From: Cavia porcellus
Taxonomy: Eukaryota > Chordata > Mammalia > Rodentia > Caviidae
Assembly (NCBI RefSeq): GCF_034190915.1
Contig: NW_026947507.1
Location: forward strand, 15,758,501-15,822,500
Direction: 5' to 3'
DNA: 64,000 nucleotides
This document shows, one piece after another, positions 11,700 through 24,899 of the stretch; position 1 is the first letter of the stretch, and each line of letters opens with the position of its first letter. Below the pieces are notes generated by a model. The model did no database searches. It had not been told where the DNA came from and saw nothing but the letters and a program-made list of their open reading frames with translations. The position numbers and the translations under genes are program-made.

Positions 11700-13125
11700 G
11701 CATTCCTTACAAATAAATGTGGAGGGCTGACTAGAGACAGGTGCAAGCAGTGTGCTAGCATCTGGCCTCCTACTCTGGCTCCAATCATATAGGTAGCTTT
11801 ATTTCAGCAAAGAAAATTAGTAAAAAAGCCAAAGTCTGACGTTCAGACAAATTAGGCAAGCCCAAAAGAAACTAGGGGAAAAAACAAAATGCCAAAGGTT
11901 AGGAGCTCCCAGTTTCAGCTTCTGCTATGGAGCTGTTCTTTTTGTTTGCCTGTCCAAATTAAGGTCCACACAGGCCTGTTCTCTGTGATGTATTTTGTTT
12001 CCCTGATTGCCTGGGTGACTTCTTCCTGTGTCTAAAAGGGAATAGCTTCTGTGTCCAGAGGTTATTCACCACAAGAGCAGGAGTTCTTTTCAGTGTCTAT
12101 TTAAATGTTGTTGTCAATGGCCTTATAATTCTTCTGACTTTTCAATGAAAGGTAAAGTGCTTACACCAGATCAGTGAACTCTCAAGTGCCATTGGAGGTA
12201 CTGCAGTGATCTGCCTGCTCTGTATCTTTGGTTTTGACTAATGTACAGAAAGATAGAACATGGGACACAATTTTGGCATAAAACTGAACTTTTAAATATT
12301 TCTGAAAAGGTTTTTAAATGAAAGTTTTATAGAAGAAAGACAATTGTAGGGAAAATTTCTATGATTCATTTTCCAAATGTCATAGGTTACTATCTTGCAC
12401 CAGATCCTGCACCAGGGAATCCACCAGATCTGCTCAAATCTCTGGGCCATGTAGCCAGATAAACACAGGAGCTGGCAGAAACGTGACTGTCACAATGAGA
12501 GATAAACAACTAAAATCAAAGGACATTTGTTTTTCCTAGCATTGTTTAGGGTGAGCACTGGGCAGCTTTTTTGGCTTGAAGGAAATAAGGAGAACACAGA
12601 GGATGAAAGAAATGTAGACCAGCATATAGTTGCAAATGTAATTTTGTGGGAGAAAGAAGTACAATGTTATTTTATCAATAAGAAGATCTCTCTTTCTTGA
12701 AGGGCAATAGCAAAGTTAATCAGTGTGAGTTTGAAATGGATTGGCTTTGCTTAGCCACAGTCCAGACCAGCCTGTAACCATTCAGTTTACCTTAGAGAGA
12801 CAGCGAGCATCAGCTGTTGAATAGTAGTTAAACAGGTGATTTCTAAGGATCATTCAGTCTAACATAACTGAAGTTTAAGAATTCAGAGGGGTATGGGATG
12901 AATTCGATTGCTTCTGCATATCAAAAGAAATTCACTAAGATTCATGAATAGAAGGTAGAAATTGACACGTTTTAGAAACATTTTAAAACTGAACTATCTA
13001 AATAATTTCCAATGAATTCCAAATTTTAAATGTTATATTAACCACCTATTTATGGTTAATATTTTGAACATATTTTATTGCAAATAGAAAAAAAATTGGA
13101 ATTTTTGCCTCCATCATGAACTTGG
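11700..13125. other. Unique DNA, nothing identified
   Basis: Moderately complex non-repetitive sequence with no open frame of note and no RNA gene. Parts around 11900-12250 look less decayed than the surroundings, but I cannot support a specific call. Confidence 0.4.
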
Positions 13126-13129
13126 TTTA

Positions 13130-13260
13130 GATTTTAAGCCCTCTGACCTCAGTTTACTCAATGATAAAGCAAGAAGAAAACTTACTTTTTTGAAATTTTC
13201 TGAAGATTTAGTAAAATGGTTTCATTAGAACACTTAATGGGTCATTAACAACATTGGTTC
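13130..13260 (+). repeat. MIR-like fragment
   Basis: 'ccctctgacctcagtttactc' followed by 'aatgataaagcaaga' and, further on, 'gaagatttagtaaaatgg' with 'aacacttaatgggtcatta' matches the order of the MIR core and 3' part. The 5' tRNA-like part is missing. The call is tentative because of divergence. Confidence 0.4.
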
Positions 13261-13269
13261 TCACTCAGG

Positions 13270-15750
13270 AATAAGTACTTGAATTATTCACAATTATAAT
13301 TATTTTCTGTAAGATGCATCGTTATGTATCACTGTAAAGAAGAAAAGATTTTATGAAATTATGATGCAGTACTCAACAATATCATTTGTAAGATGAATCC
13401 AAATGTCAAAATAATAGAACTTGAGAAGTATATACTGTAAATAGTAACCTACAGTAATGATAGGTGTTGCATTTTAAAACATAGGTGTAATACATTTTTA
13501 ATGTAGAGTTGTCTTTATTAGGGCCCTATGTTATGCTCTACTTTGTGAAATATCTAAAAAATTAAATAACATTATGTCATTATCAAACTTTTTATGGATT
13601 ATCTGATACTTTTTCGCCTAGTCCTTTAAAAAGCAGTGCATCATATATAGTATTCCCTGTATGATATTTATCAAAGCACAGATTTGCTATCTTTAACCTA
13701 TCCAGTAGAAGTAAGTACTTTAAAAAGCAAGGATCTTATGACTGTTTACTATCTCTAACTTTTTGCACAATGAAAAATCCAAAGTAGTATTCAATTTTTA
13801 TTTATAATTAGCTTCTGATTCTAGCCAGTTAACAATCATTGAATTACATTATTTTAGGTTGCTTTTTGTTATCTGATTTGCATTTGTTCATTAAACAAAC
13901 ATGTGAGAATAGATATATCTCCTTTGACTCAAGTTTGGTCAAATCTACATCCAATTAATTTGTTTTTACTGAGGTAAATGTAGGAGTTGGTGACTCTTGG
14001 AATGAAATAAATATTCTTCATGTGTTACCAAATGATTTTCAACTTAGAATGCTTCTGTATCAATTGAGAACCAGAAGCAATTATCAAGCTTTGCCTGGAC
14101 ATATCACTGAATAATATCTTATGCCTAATGTCTTTTTAACTTAAAATTGCCAGTGGCTTTGTCTTCTATATACTTGTACAGTGTCCCTGTCAATGTTCAC
14201 TGGATTGGGAGGAATAGTTTTATATATACTTTCAGCAGATGGAATGACTACATTATATGAACATTGTTATTATTTGTTTGAATGTTACCATTATTGCTTT
14301 ATCTATGTTTTACAGAACTTGAATTAAAAACCTGAAATTAAGACCTAACAGCAAGAAAGTGGTAAAAAGATAATTTAGAGACATTGCATTTGGTATTTGA
14401 GGTCACATGTTTTGAGTTTGAATCTTAGTGACATAATCAAGGCATTCAATTTGTAGTAGGATACAAGAAAAAAATGTTAGTAAATTTGGGTGCTGTGTAA
14501 ATGCATCTCTAAATCTGTATTACAATTTTCACCACTGTTCACTTTTTATTGGGTATGTATAAAAATGATCACTTAAACGTACAATTTTATAGATTTATAT
14601 GATAATTTGAAAAAATAAAGTCATTTAATTTTGGTACAAACTTGATTTGTCCATTTATGGTGAAACTTCCAGTACAAACAGATTATTATGTAATCCAACC
14701 TCTCTAGATACATACAATTATGTATTTTAATGATTTCAAAAGGATAAAGTCTTTCTAAAATGTTCTTTTCAATATAACATGATGCATGATATTCTTGAAA
14801 CTCTTAAAAAGGAAAAAAAAAAATTGCCCGAGGAAGTAAAAACTGAGCCGGTTTTCATATAGGCATGCTATTTCATGACCATCAGGTGGAAACTTTTCAG
14901 GTTTAATGCTTTATAATTCTCCCAGTTGAAGCTTTAGAACTTCAAAGCACTGTAGAACATTTCAAATTTCTCTTCTGCCCATGAGAAAACCCTTTGCATT
15001 GAAAGTCGCTTTCAAGTGGAATTCTACATTTGATATTACACAACAGTGACATATTTTTATGGAGATTAAAATTACACACCAAGAATGTAAAGTTGCCCAA
15101 GCAAAACCATTTCCCCTATTAAAAATGTTCCCACTATACTCTATGAAGAGCTATGACCTTCTCTTGTCTATAAATAATGCTTACTATAATAAATTTTAAA
15201 ATGATTTATAAATTCCATATTTGCTTAAGAAATACCTGTCTGCTTACCATCTGCAATTTATAAACAGGATTTACTTGAGCACAATTGTGTTTCTTTTAGC
15301 TGGTAAACACTAAATCTATTACTGATTGAAAATACAGGCGATTATATCGAAAATGACATGAAAATCAATGCGCGATTCCTGGGAAAAGGGCACACTATAC
15401 TTTTAATTTGAAATCTACCAGGGGTACTTCACGAATATAAAACTTGCCTCTGTCAAAATAATTTGTTTGCTGTAAAACTAGGAATCATCCTTGGTTATCT
15501 AATACTCCAAGAAACAGTGTATTAGCCCTTCACAGAATCTGTGTGAAGCTGGCCCCCTTTGGCAACTAAAAGAGCTCTTTGAACCATAGAACAGATGTAA
15601 TGAAAATTGGTTCCATTAAATGCAGCTGGCAAATTACAAACTGAGAAATTAATGCACCATACCACGACTCTAGGGGCTGAAATGAATCAAGGTGTGGCTG
15701 CCAGATGCTTGTGTTTCCTCACCACCTCCCTCAATAAAAACATTCCTGTT
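13270..15750. other. Unique AT-rich DNA, possibly partly conserved
   Basis: No gene or clear repeat. The part from about 14860 to 15720 lacks microsatellites and repeat signatures and keeps a few CpGs (for example 'caatgcgcgattcc'), so it may include conserved non-coding sequence. This is not demonstrable from the sequence alone. Confidence 0.35.
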
Positions 15751-15754
15751 TATA

Positions 15755-15866
15755 GATTTGTTTAATAGAATGTAAATTATTGGTATAGGCAATACAAATT
15801 ATGAGATCATGATTTGTTTAACAGAGTATAAATCATGGAAATAGGCAATAGAAATTATGAAGATTA
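15755..15866. repeat. 56-bp tandem duplication, two copies
   Basis: Copy one (15755-15810) and copy two (from 15811) both start 'gatttgtttaa' and share 'ataggcaata' and 'aaattatga' in register, with a handful of substitutions. Divergence shows the duplication is old. It lies in non-repetitive sequence and belongs to no dispersed repeat I know. Confidence 0.8.
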
Positions 15867-15869
15867 ATC

Positions 15870-16890
15870 AACTAAAACAATAATTATGCTGTATTCAAGT
15901 AATAAAATTTACAAAGGAGTAAAACGTGAATCATATGATTCTTGCATACCCGTTAGGCTTGCGAAATGTGTTCGATTTCCAGAAACACTCACTCTCCTAT
16001 GATATAAGCATTCTGAATTCCCACGGTAAGGGATGTTGATTTGGCAAGATCCATAAACAGCATGCTCCTTTGTTGATTTCAGTTCAGTTTATTCCAACTT
16101 GATGTGCTGCTGAAGGCTCTACTAGCAGAACCTGACAAAAGTCCATTTAGCATCTGTTTTGGAGGTGCTCTTCAATGGTTCTGAGTAGTCCTCTGGAGTC
16201 ATTAGCTAAACATTGTTTCAAAGAACTACACTTGCAAAGACCCCCCTGTGAAGACTAGAGAGAAAGGAACTGAAAGCCTATTCCCAGGTAATTCAGGCAA
16301 CCCCTAGGATGCCCCTCTCTCCAGCTCCCATTTTAAAATAAATAAACAATTGCTAGAGGCTTGCTTCTGTTAAGAATTCTACTGGGTTGTGGGTATACAA
16401 GCAAAGCATTCTAAAACTAAAGTGGTTTATTTGAAAACTCTTATCTTTGTTTTCATTTGCCTTTGATTGTATTAATTATTTGATCGCTTCCAAAGACAAC
16501 TGAATGTAGTCTATGAAGACATACATTTTTGTAGCACTTAACTTGAGTTCAGGGGTGAGGGGAGAGAAAGTCACTGGAAAGGATTCAAAAGGGATTAAAT
16601 TATTGGCAACATTTTATTTTTTAAGCAGATTAGTGGGTATATGATTGTGCCATTGTATTTTATCTTTTTGTATGTCTAAAATGATCCATATGCTAAATTT
16701 TGAAAAATATTTCAATGGGATCATAGCATTAATGTGTAAATAAAAGTTTTTCCACCCTGAAGGGTATCAATATTGTAATTTGCTTTCACACTAAAGTAGC
16801 TTTGAGTTTTCAGGAATTCAAGTAACAAAATTTACTGGATTTTAAAATTTAATGTCTGAGTGTTTTATTTTTCTTTGCCAAATATGTGTT
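15870..16890. other. Unique DNA, nothing firmly identified
   Basis: No repeat or gene is visible. The segment at about 15935-16050 contains several CpG sites ('acccgttagg', 'cttgcgaaatg', 'tgttcgattt', 'cccacggtaag') in otherwise CpG-poor DNA, a hint of constraint without proof. Confidence 0.35.
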
Positions 16891-16891
16891 T

Positions 16892-16894
<3 letters not shown>

Positions 16895-16935
<41 letters not shown>

Positions 16936-16945
16936 TATATATATA
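16895..16945. repeat. (TA)n microsatellite
   Basis: About sixteen TA units, a short CACA interruption, then another TA run. Confidence 0.95.
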
Positions 16946-16949
16946 ATGT

Positions 16950-17865
16950 ACCTATATTATTGAATCGATGCTATTAATATACTTATAGTAAAACGGCTAT
17001 CTCATAAATATTAAGTCCACAATGGTGTACTGAAGTACAACATGACAGGTATTCTATAATAATTCCAAGTATTCTGTAATAATTACAATAATAAATAATG
17101 TAATAATTGCAATAATAATGACCTCATTGATATCACAATGTGCTCACATTTTCCTAAGCTAAAATATATATCAACGATTTTTGTTTCATAAACAACATCT
17201 CCTATTGTTTTAAAACAGCCATTAAGTGAACAATATATGACCACCTTCAGCTCATATAGATGAAGAAAATTATTACAGCAAAATTAATAAGCATATACAT
17301 TTTAGGCACATTTAATACACATTATACATTCTATAGTAGCCAATTACAGTATGTACGTTGGAGTAGCCTATTTACTTTTCTGTCCAATAAAGCACTATTC
17401 TAATTAGAGCAGTGCATCACACAGAATTACACTACTTTCAGATAAAGAACTTTTTGTAAAGTGCACAGATACTGCAATATGCATGTTGTGTGCTTTATTG
17501 CTATTATAAGCATGCAGCAGTGACAATTTTCCACTGTTTTATAGTAGCATTATATGTATATATATTTTTTTCCTTGCCCATATACTCCATATTGCTTTAC
17601 AATACCTTTTTCACAATTAGCAAATTATCCTGTGAATTAAATTGAAATTGTTGTCAATGTATAGATAATTTGTTTCCATAATTCTGCAAAAGGTCAAGTT
17701 TCTATATCAGTGAAAAAAAGTTGATAGTATACTGAATGCTCTGAAAGAGTAAGAAAAATCCGTGTATACCTAAGTATTCTGTCTTCTTTATTCATTTGAG
17801 AATTTTGTGAGGGGAGATTTTGATATGTGTGGTAATTAATTGAAATAAATGAAAGATCTGCCTTC
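16950..17865. other. AT-rich DNA with a short diverged tandem stretch
   Basis: At 17049-17120 the motif 'taataatt' with 'attct' or 'caataata' flanks repeats three times at roughly 20-30 bp spacing, a decayed local duplication. The rest is non-repetitive. Nothing protein-like is seen. Confidence 0.4.
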
Positions 17866-17869
17866 TATC

Positions 17870-18012
17870 CAGACTAAATTCGCTTCAACAGCTGCTGATC
17901 CTCAAGCTCTGAATGTCAGCCAATTAGTGGCGAAGTTTTACATGGCTGTTGCCCTAACCAGGCTTCCTGTCTGACAGCTCCATTTGCAGCCACAACCAGG
18001 GAAGTAAGGCTT
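17870..18012. promoter_or_regulatory. Candidate conserved enhancer-like element
   Basis: A compact, complex segment in AT-rich surroundings carries an E-box CAGCTG at 17889-17894, a homeodomain/CCAAT-like 'ccaattag' at about 17920-17927, a retained CpG in 'ggcgaag', and a TGACAG (MEIS/TGIF-type) site at 17972-17977. Known developmental enhancers combine such motifs, but individual motifs are common by chance. Conservation is not tested, so this remains a hypothesis. Confidence 0.3.
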
Positions 18013-18344
18013 TATTACCTTTTCTTTTTCCACACAGAGGTAAAATCAGCAGATAAAACATATTGAGTTTTTTTTAGATTAGTTACCCTAAATAACACCA
18101 TAAAACATAACATGTGATCAAAACTAAGACAATAATATTGAGTACTTGTGATTAATCTTTGAATAAAATTCTGGCTCCTATTAATTTTATGGGACATATT
18201 TAGATTATTTTTTCCTACCTTGATATAGAAAATTAAGAAATAGATATGAGAATTGTAAAACTGAAGATTTGGTGTACACTTTGAGGCATTTAGTTTAATT
18301 TATCCTCTCCAATGCTTCTGCAAAAGAACACATATTACTTTTTG

Positions 18345-18345
<1 letters not shown>

Positions 18346-18396
<51 letters not shown>

Positions 18397-18402
18397 ATAT
18401 AT
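18346..18402. repeat. (AT)n microsatellite
   Basis: A run of about eighteen AT units, broken by CATACAT, then a shorter TA run. No element is attached. Confidence 0.95.
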
Positions 18403-18404
18403 TT

Positions 18405-20030
18405 CTATATAAAGCACAATTTTTAATAGACTAAATTTTTTATCTCATTTGAATTTGAATTTGAATTTTCATTTCTCAAAATCTGATGGGAAGACACTGC
18501 ATATTCTTTCCTTTGTATAATTCAATCTACTGTATTTTTAGACTAATGCCTGTATATCGGCAAATTGAACAGAGAGGTTGTCACAGATGAAGACCATACA
18601 GTAGATAGCATCATTAGCAATAGGCATCATTAGAAAATTGGTGACTTTCTACTTTTGTGTTGCACAGAAATAAATATATTCTGGGTACTAAAATAATATT
18701 TATATGTTAAATCCTGCCTCTAATATCCCTTTTGTGATGTGATATACTTATATCTAACATAGTGAGTGCTGCCCATTCGTGAATAGTAAGCCTAGGTACA
18801 AAATGAGAAGTGAGATTTAGCTGCATGGAGAAAGCAGATATGATTCAGAGCACAATGAAGTTAATTGGAAATAAAATACATAACATTTATTGGACTTTAA
18901 AACAGTGAATTCCAAAATAATTAAGTTAATAAAAGAGACTCACTCTTTCCTGAATTAAATTAAACGGCTCTAAAATTAATTTCATTGGTTTTTTAATTCA
19001 CTGTTAACTCAATATAATGAGCTTTTAAAATTAACTTCTTTGTTTTTGAACTCACTGCAGTGAAAGTCCATAAATGAACTTTTTTTTTTTAAATCACAAG
19101 TTAAACTTTTTCCAGATTTAGGCTACCCATTTGAGTCATGGAAAACAAAGGCTTTCATACTATATAGGGGGTTTTACTCATGTGTTTAGACTAAGATTTT
19201 AAGGAAGGTATTTACTTTTGTTACATAATACATATAGAAATGACAAATGTTTCTTGGTTCTGAAAAAGTATGGCAAATGTGAAATTGATTCAAATAATTA
19301 TCAAAGAGATAAACAAATAGGAAACTGAATTGAGCTTTCCAATTCTGGTAAATGGCATTCTAAAGATGACCTCAGAAACAAGTTGATAAAATAATTTGAA
19401 AATTATACTGGCAAAACTCTATTCAGTCAGAGGTCCAAATTGTAAAGATTTTTCTCTAACATGGCAAATAATTTACAATCTCCCATTCATTCTTCTGTTT
19501 ATATTAAATTAAAGTCAGCAAGAAAATATTTGCATGAATTTCACTGGTGTATTTGAATAACAATAACCTACTTTTTGGCTACTTTTAATAATAGATTTTT
19601 AATAGTAGAGTTATTTGAATTTATGTATGTAGCCATTATTATAATAAAATTCTCATATTTGTATTTTATTTTCATTTCTTATTGCTATCAATTTGCCATA
19701 GACTACTGCTCCTTACAAGGTAATTTTGTTTTTAATTTTTAAAGAATTAGTTTACATAATTTTCAAAATAAATATTTTATTTATAATAGTATATGCAAGC
19801 AGTGTATAGTAATAACATTCTTTACTGTGGAGTGATGCGCACCCCAAACACCCCCATGAGGAGCTGGCATATGCATATTACACATCCTAATTCTTTAGGG
19901 GCTCCTTCCCTAACAAAATTAAAGTTTACCTTCCTGCCCAAGTTTCTATTATGTTTGGAAATTTAGCACAGCACCAACCATCCTATCCATATTAGCTCTC
20001 CTGGCTGATTCCAGGTTTCTGTTTTTAAAG
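18405..20030. other. Unique AT-rich DNA, nothing identified
   Basis: Contains only short homopolymers (for example T runs near 19080). No gene, RNA or repeat family is recognised; the part from 19840 to 20030 is somewhat GC-richer and may be an old repeat leading into the L2 end. Confidence 0.4.
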
Positions 20031-20034
20031 CAAA

Positions 20035-20235
20035 AGTCATATATCCTTGAAATCTTCTCTGACCCTATCTCCCAGAGTGGGTTAAATGACACTCCAAAAT
20101 ACAGGATTCATAACATCTACCTTTTAGCACTTTTGTGTTCTTGGCCTTTACAATTGTGGGAAATAGGTGTCTACTTATTCATATTTGAATCTAAACAGAA
20201 TGCTTACTCAATAATATTTCTTAAATGAAAATACT
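20035..20235 (+). repeat. L2 LINE 3' end
   Basis: The sequence follows the L2 3' terminus: 'aaatcttctctgaccctatc', 'agagtgggttaaatgacac', 'tagcacttttgtgttc', 'tctacttattcatatttg', ending 'gcttactcaataatatttc' like the consensus '...gctcaataaatgtttg'. L2 is an ancient LINE that died before the mammalian radiation. No coding capacity remains in this fragment. Confidence 0.65.
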
Positions 20236-20239
20236 TAGC

Positions 20240-20945
20240 CAGTCAAGCTTCTATTTCTTAAATATGATTTTTATTTTGTTACTTTTGCATTTAATAAATT
20301 TTTCTCTTTGGTTGCCTGATTAAATTTAAATAGTTTCACTTAATTTATGTGCTAGCTTTTTCATCAGAATCCTCATACTCTTTTTTCCTAAACTTTCTTA
20401 TGTCTGTTTTCTATTTAGGATCCTTTCTTCCCTCTTCAGCTGACATTTTTTCTGATTTTGACATCTCTAACTTTATGTCAATTAACATTGATATTTTCAT
20501 TGTCTTAGATATTTTTTGCAATCTAGTTTATTTCGTATTGTAATTTTTTCCTAACTGAATTATAATTCATTGGGGACAGCAATTGCTTGATAATGCTTAT
20601 AGGAATACAGAATCATAAATGAGGAAACAAGATTATAAAAACATAACAAGTTCCACTAAATCTGTCACATGATAGAAAATTCTACATTTGAAACAAAAAA
20701 TATATATATTCCTAAGGCTACCGAAAATGAGTAAGTCACAAGGAAATTCAGACCTCTAGTAAGTGGTAGATTGACTTTTGCCATACACAGCCCCTTTCTT
20801 ATAATGCAGTCCACCATTGGTTGAGCAATATGTTGGCTAGTACCAATTACTAATTTCACTTAAACATCTGCATTTAAAAATTACTTTTGCCAATATCCAT
20901 TTTGTGATTGTTGCTACTGATAGATTGTTGTTTCACACTAGTTTA
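20240..20945. other. Unique AT-rich DNA, nothing identified
   Basis: Two short frames at 20349-20543 (plus) and 20665-20859 (minus) are phenylalanine-rich or unsupported by gene signals. I see no repeat. Confidence 0.4.
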
Positions 20946-20949
20946 GAAG

Positions 20950-21480
20950 TAGGCTTTTTAGTATGCAATAGATCTTTAAAGAAAGCTGATTCTAACAAAC
21001 AGTTCCATCAGAGGACATTAATACAGAACACTCTGGGAATGATTAGACTCCAAGGTCTCCCAGCTGAGGCTGAAGGGTCTGAGGAAGACTGCACAGAAAG
21101 CAAGCTGTTAAAGTTGTAGAGTGATCTGCATCGTGGAGGCCGTGGGTATCAGTTTCTGGAACAGTGTCTGTGATACCCAGGGCAGCTCTTCACTGATAAA
21201 GTACATTTCTTGTGTGGCAAGATTGTCAAGGTTGCCACTAGGCAGGGGATCCATAATCTCTGCTACCATCAGTATATTAAGAATGATTAGAAGTTAGAGC
21301 TACTGTCCAGACAGATCAAGAGGATAAAAGAGATTGGCCTTAGATGTGTCACTGTCTATGTCCCTCAGTGTTAAGTACAGATAAGACCAAAAAAGTGTGA
21401 AGGAACTCCTTTATCCTGCATCCCTTACTGACCAGGTGGTGATTCCCATTAGGCTTCCATGCTCTCTTTGTTTTAAAAAG
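20950..21480 (+). other. GC-richer island, possible decayed retrocopy of unknown parent
   Basis: The segment is GC-richer and far less repetitive than its flanks. One frame stays open from 20904 to 21119 (71 residues) and ends with a charged stretch (EGSEEDCTESKLLKL). After the stop, coding-like composition seems to continue with interruptions (for example a 'CGKIVKVATRQGIHNLC' stretch in the same frame). This is what a mutated processed pseudogene would look like, but I recognise no parent gene, see no poly(A) tail and no target duplication. It could be an unrecognised old transposon. Confidence 0.2.
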
Positions 21481-21484
21481 TTTG

Positions 21485-24025
21485 TTGTAGTATCATCTTT
21501 TTGGATCTGTATTTTTCCCACCACTGTGTCTTATAATATATAAGAGCAAATTATTATCTATCAATGCTTGTAGTGAAACATATGTATTATTCAAAAAGTA
21601 TCCCACCTTAATGTATAGTTTAACAAGAATGCTAAAGTCGAATGCTATTTTGCTACCTTCATTTATTGCTCAAATTTTCTCATTGTATAATGCAGGTGAT
21701 TATCTTAATTTTGTATTTATAAAACCATTGGTCTTAAAGTTCTAAACCTATTAAATCATGAATATTGTCATTGGTTTTACATTTGAAGTAAGTTTTTATT
21801 TACATTCAACTTCCGATGGAAATCTTTCCTAGTAACCTATAAATGACGACGTTTTTCTTACGCTCAAGTTTAAGCAAAGATAATTCCTAATAAAATCCAC
21901 ATGTAGCTTACAAAAATGCTTTAAAACTGGGAAATACGTAACTATCGAACCCTGCTGTTTGTGGTACACTATCTGAAAAAGATTAGCAGAAGCACAACTT
22001 GCATGCATTTCATAAGAGTACTTAGTACATAATTTATTAAGAATATTTTCTTTGGCACAAACCTGAAAACTGAAACATCTTCATTTAATATATTAAAATG
22101 CTATTTTCCATTGCATAGATAAGCTAGAGCACAGTGATGGTCTTCCTAAATAATATGCACTTGTAAGATGTTAGATCAGGTAATTAATATGTCTTCAAGG
22201 TCAGTTACATTGGGGGTCATAGGAGAGGTCATTAAAAAGCCAATCTAACCTTAAATATAAAGTTATAAATCAGAAGTATAGACACAAGGGTGGAGAAAGG
22301 AAATACTTTTCTTGTGTTATTTTTCACAAGCTATTTTGAATCTTTAATGTGTTAAAATTAATTACATTAATTATAGTACTAAGCTGTTTATTTCTTTGCT
22401 ACGGAGTTTCATTGTGCTGTCAACATGAAAACAATCATTACAGGAGCAATTCAGATTTCCTAGCCCCCAGACTCTAACATTAAAACACTACATTTACTAT
22501 ATTAAATTATCTATTTTGGGCAAAATAAGATGTGCATGTAAAACAATAGAAAAAAATTAGTGTGAGTCTAATTAATTCTTATATTTTCTTGCTTGGGGTT
22601 TCGCAAATCATTGCAGTAATTTCTATGTTAATGTTTCTGTATAAATGTTTATATCATCTTATGGTTACACTTTAGCATGTTTAAATTTTCTGGGAGTAAA
22701 TATATTGAATTCTAGATAAAATATTTCTCTCAAAGGGCATATAGCTTAAGAATCAACTTTTGTCTAAAATCTGTTGTGGCAAATTTTTATAAGCAATAAC
22801 ATTTTTCAAATACCTTTCAATTTGATCTTTGCTTACCAAAAAGTAAAACAATTGACTAAGAAATTTTATAATTAAAATAACAGAAAAATAAACATCACAA
22901 TGAATATAAGTAATGGGAAAACAAATTTAATCCAGATATTTGATCTGGAAATATAGCAACAATAAATTCTCTAAATAATGCCGGCTGTACTATCTACTTC
23001 ATTCATATTTATTTTGAAAAATAAAGTGAAGTATTTTGCATGTTTTGGGGGAATTTATTGACATCCATAGAAAACTTAAGGCTCAGTGAATATGGCCATC
23101 CATACTATATTGTGGTACATATTTGAAGAAGAAATGTCACCTGAAATTTTTATTACTCCTAAAGTATAATTAATGTGCAATCTGTTGGCTCATGAGTTCA
23201 CATATTGTATACAAAAAGTTAAGTTGGAAGAGAAATCATCTTAACATGAAAGTTTTAATTACAACACACACCTCATGGTGCTAAAAGTAAAAACTATCAC
23301 TCTTCTATACACTTATTATTACATTCTGTCTATAATAAAGAAGTAAAGAATTCACATGCTTGTGTTGTTAGCAAACTACATGACCGAACATCCTAGGTTC
23401 AGGTGAAGATTCTACATGTTTAGGCAGCAGAAGTAAATAGTAAGAGGATAAAATCTTATTTTCCTCTGTGTCTTTACCACTTCATGGCTTACATTTTGAA
23501 AAAGTTATTTAGTCATAGGTGACTAGAAAATAAACAAGCCTAAATACACAAATGCATCTTTATCCCATGATGCAATTTATTCTGCTAGGTAAAATATGAG
23601 TTCATTGATGAAATAATCATTAATGATCACTTTGACATAACATGTCTATACCAAGCAATGCATGGTTCATTATAAAGCCATTATTTTCATTGATCCAGGA
23701 CACTGGTCTATATGAGGTAACATTGTACATATTTTGAGGTTTGCCTGTCTAACTGAAAATAGAATGTGTGGGATAGAAGCAAATAAAACAAGATTGCTCC
23801 TGTAAGGCAGACATGTGGTCTGTTTTCCTCACTCTCACATCCTCTGATTCCTATATGCCTCCTGGTAACAGCTTCTGGACAACAGCCCTGGTAACAGGGC
23901 TGTAAGAGGGACAAACGCTCAGAACTGTGTGACAGTGATTTTGAAGTGCACTGCAAGCAATATATCACTGATGGCAAATAAGTAGTATATTCAGTGCTTG
24001 AGAAAAGTTAATTGGAATTTCACAT
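21485..24025. other. Unique AT-rich DNA, nothing identified
   Basis: Mostly non-repetitive. The 21800-22000 part keeps CpGs ('atgacgacgttttt', 'cttacgctc', 'atacgtaac', 'atcgaacc'), which is unusual in CpG-poor DNA and may mark constraint. The minus-strand frame at 23708-23977 has no splice support. Confidence 0.35.
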
Positions 24026-24029
24026 TCAA

Positions 24030-24200
24030 GGAACAGTTTTGAGCACCTTCTTCAGATACGATACAGAAAGCAGTGAACCAGAAGATAATGTTTCTGTCCC
24101 AGGGAGACTTTTATTGTGGGTAGAGACAGACAAATATTTAATCAATGTGTAACCTATTTTGATGTAAATACTGAGAGAGAAATAAAGCAGAGTAGATGAG
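24030..24200 (-). repeat. L2 LINE 3' end, antisense
   Basis: Complement of the L2 3' terminus: 'tttctgtcccagggagac', then 'gtagagacagacaaatattt' and 'aaatactgagagagaaata', matching the antisense L2 pattern of 'ctgccctcaaggagctc...gggagacagacatgtaaaca'. The 24200-24350 segment may continue the same element but is too decayed to be sure. Confidence 0.5.
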
Positions 24201-24899
24201 AGACCCTAAGAAAGCTTTGGTTTGTATTTTGGATATTTAAATGTAATGGCTGGTGAAAACATGATGACCGTGCAGATACTTGATCCAAGTAAGAAGGTGT
24301 GGAGCAAACCGTGAGACTCTGGGATGAAATCACATTTGAGGTCAAAGTGAGAGGACAGGAGAAATGTGTTCTGCTCTGCTATGGAACAGGAAGGTGATTG
24401 TAGAGAACAGTTATGTATAGTACATTTCAAAATAGCTTGAAGAAATGTTTTTAGTGTTCTCAATAAAAATGAATAATAACTGATGGAAAAGCTAGATTTA
24501 CCCTGATTTGAACATTTCACAATGTACAGAATATGTATCTCAAGTCATCACATAGGACTCTATAAAAATGTGTAATTTTTAAGTGTCGATCTTAAAAGAT
24601 GCATTTAAAAATTAAAAATTAAATGGATGACCATATAAAAACCTTTAGAGCAGAATGGTTTTAGACTGTCCAAGAACTAGCAAAATAGGTCCACTCACCA
24701 GAGAGAAGGAAGAAAAGAAAAGAAGATGAAGACGCAGTGGAAACCATGTCTCCATGGCCTCAGAAGAACATGGGAATGAATGGTAGGATGGGAGGTAAAG
24801 GGTGACATTAAAAGGAATTCAGTTTTTATCTGAGTCTCCAGTTGTTTTGAAATCAGATTGTTAAGAATAAATGTGAAATCAGGGACACAGTTAAGAAAA

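Noticed and set aside
11522..11792. Overlapping frames with VCVCVC or THTHTH
   Set aside because: Translations of the (GT)n array.
16895..16945. Possible origin or scaffold attachment region because of extreme AT content
   Set aside because: Only a TA microsatellite is visible; AT content alone does not support such a call.
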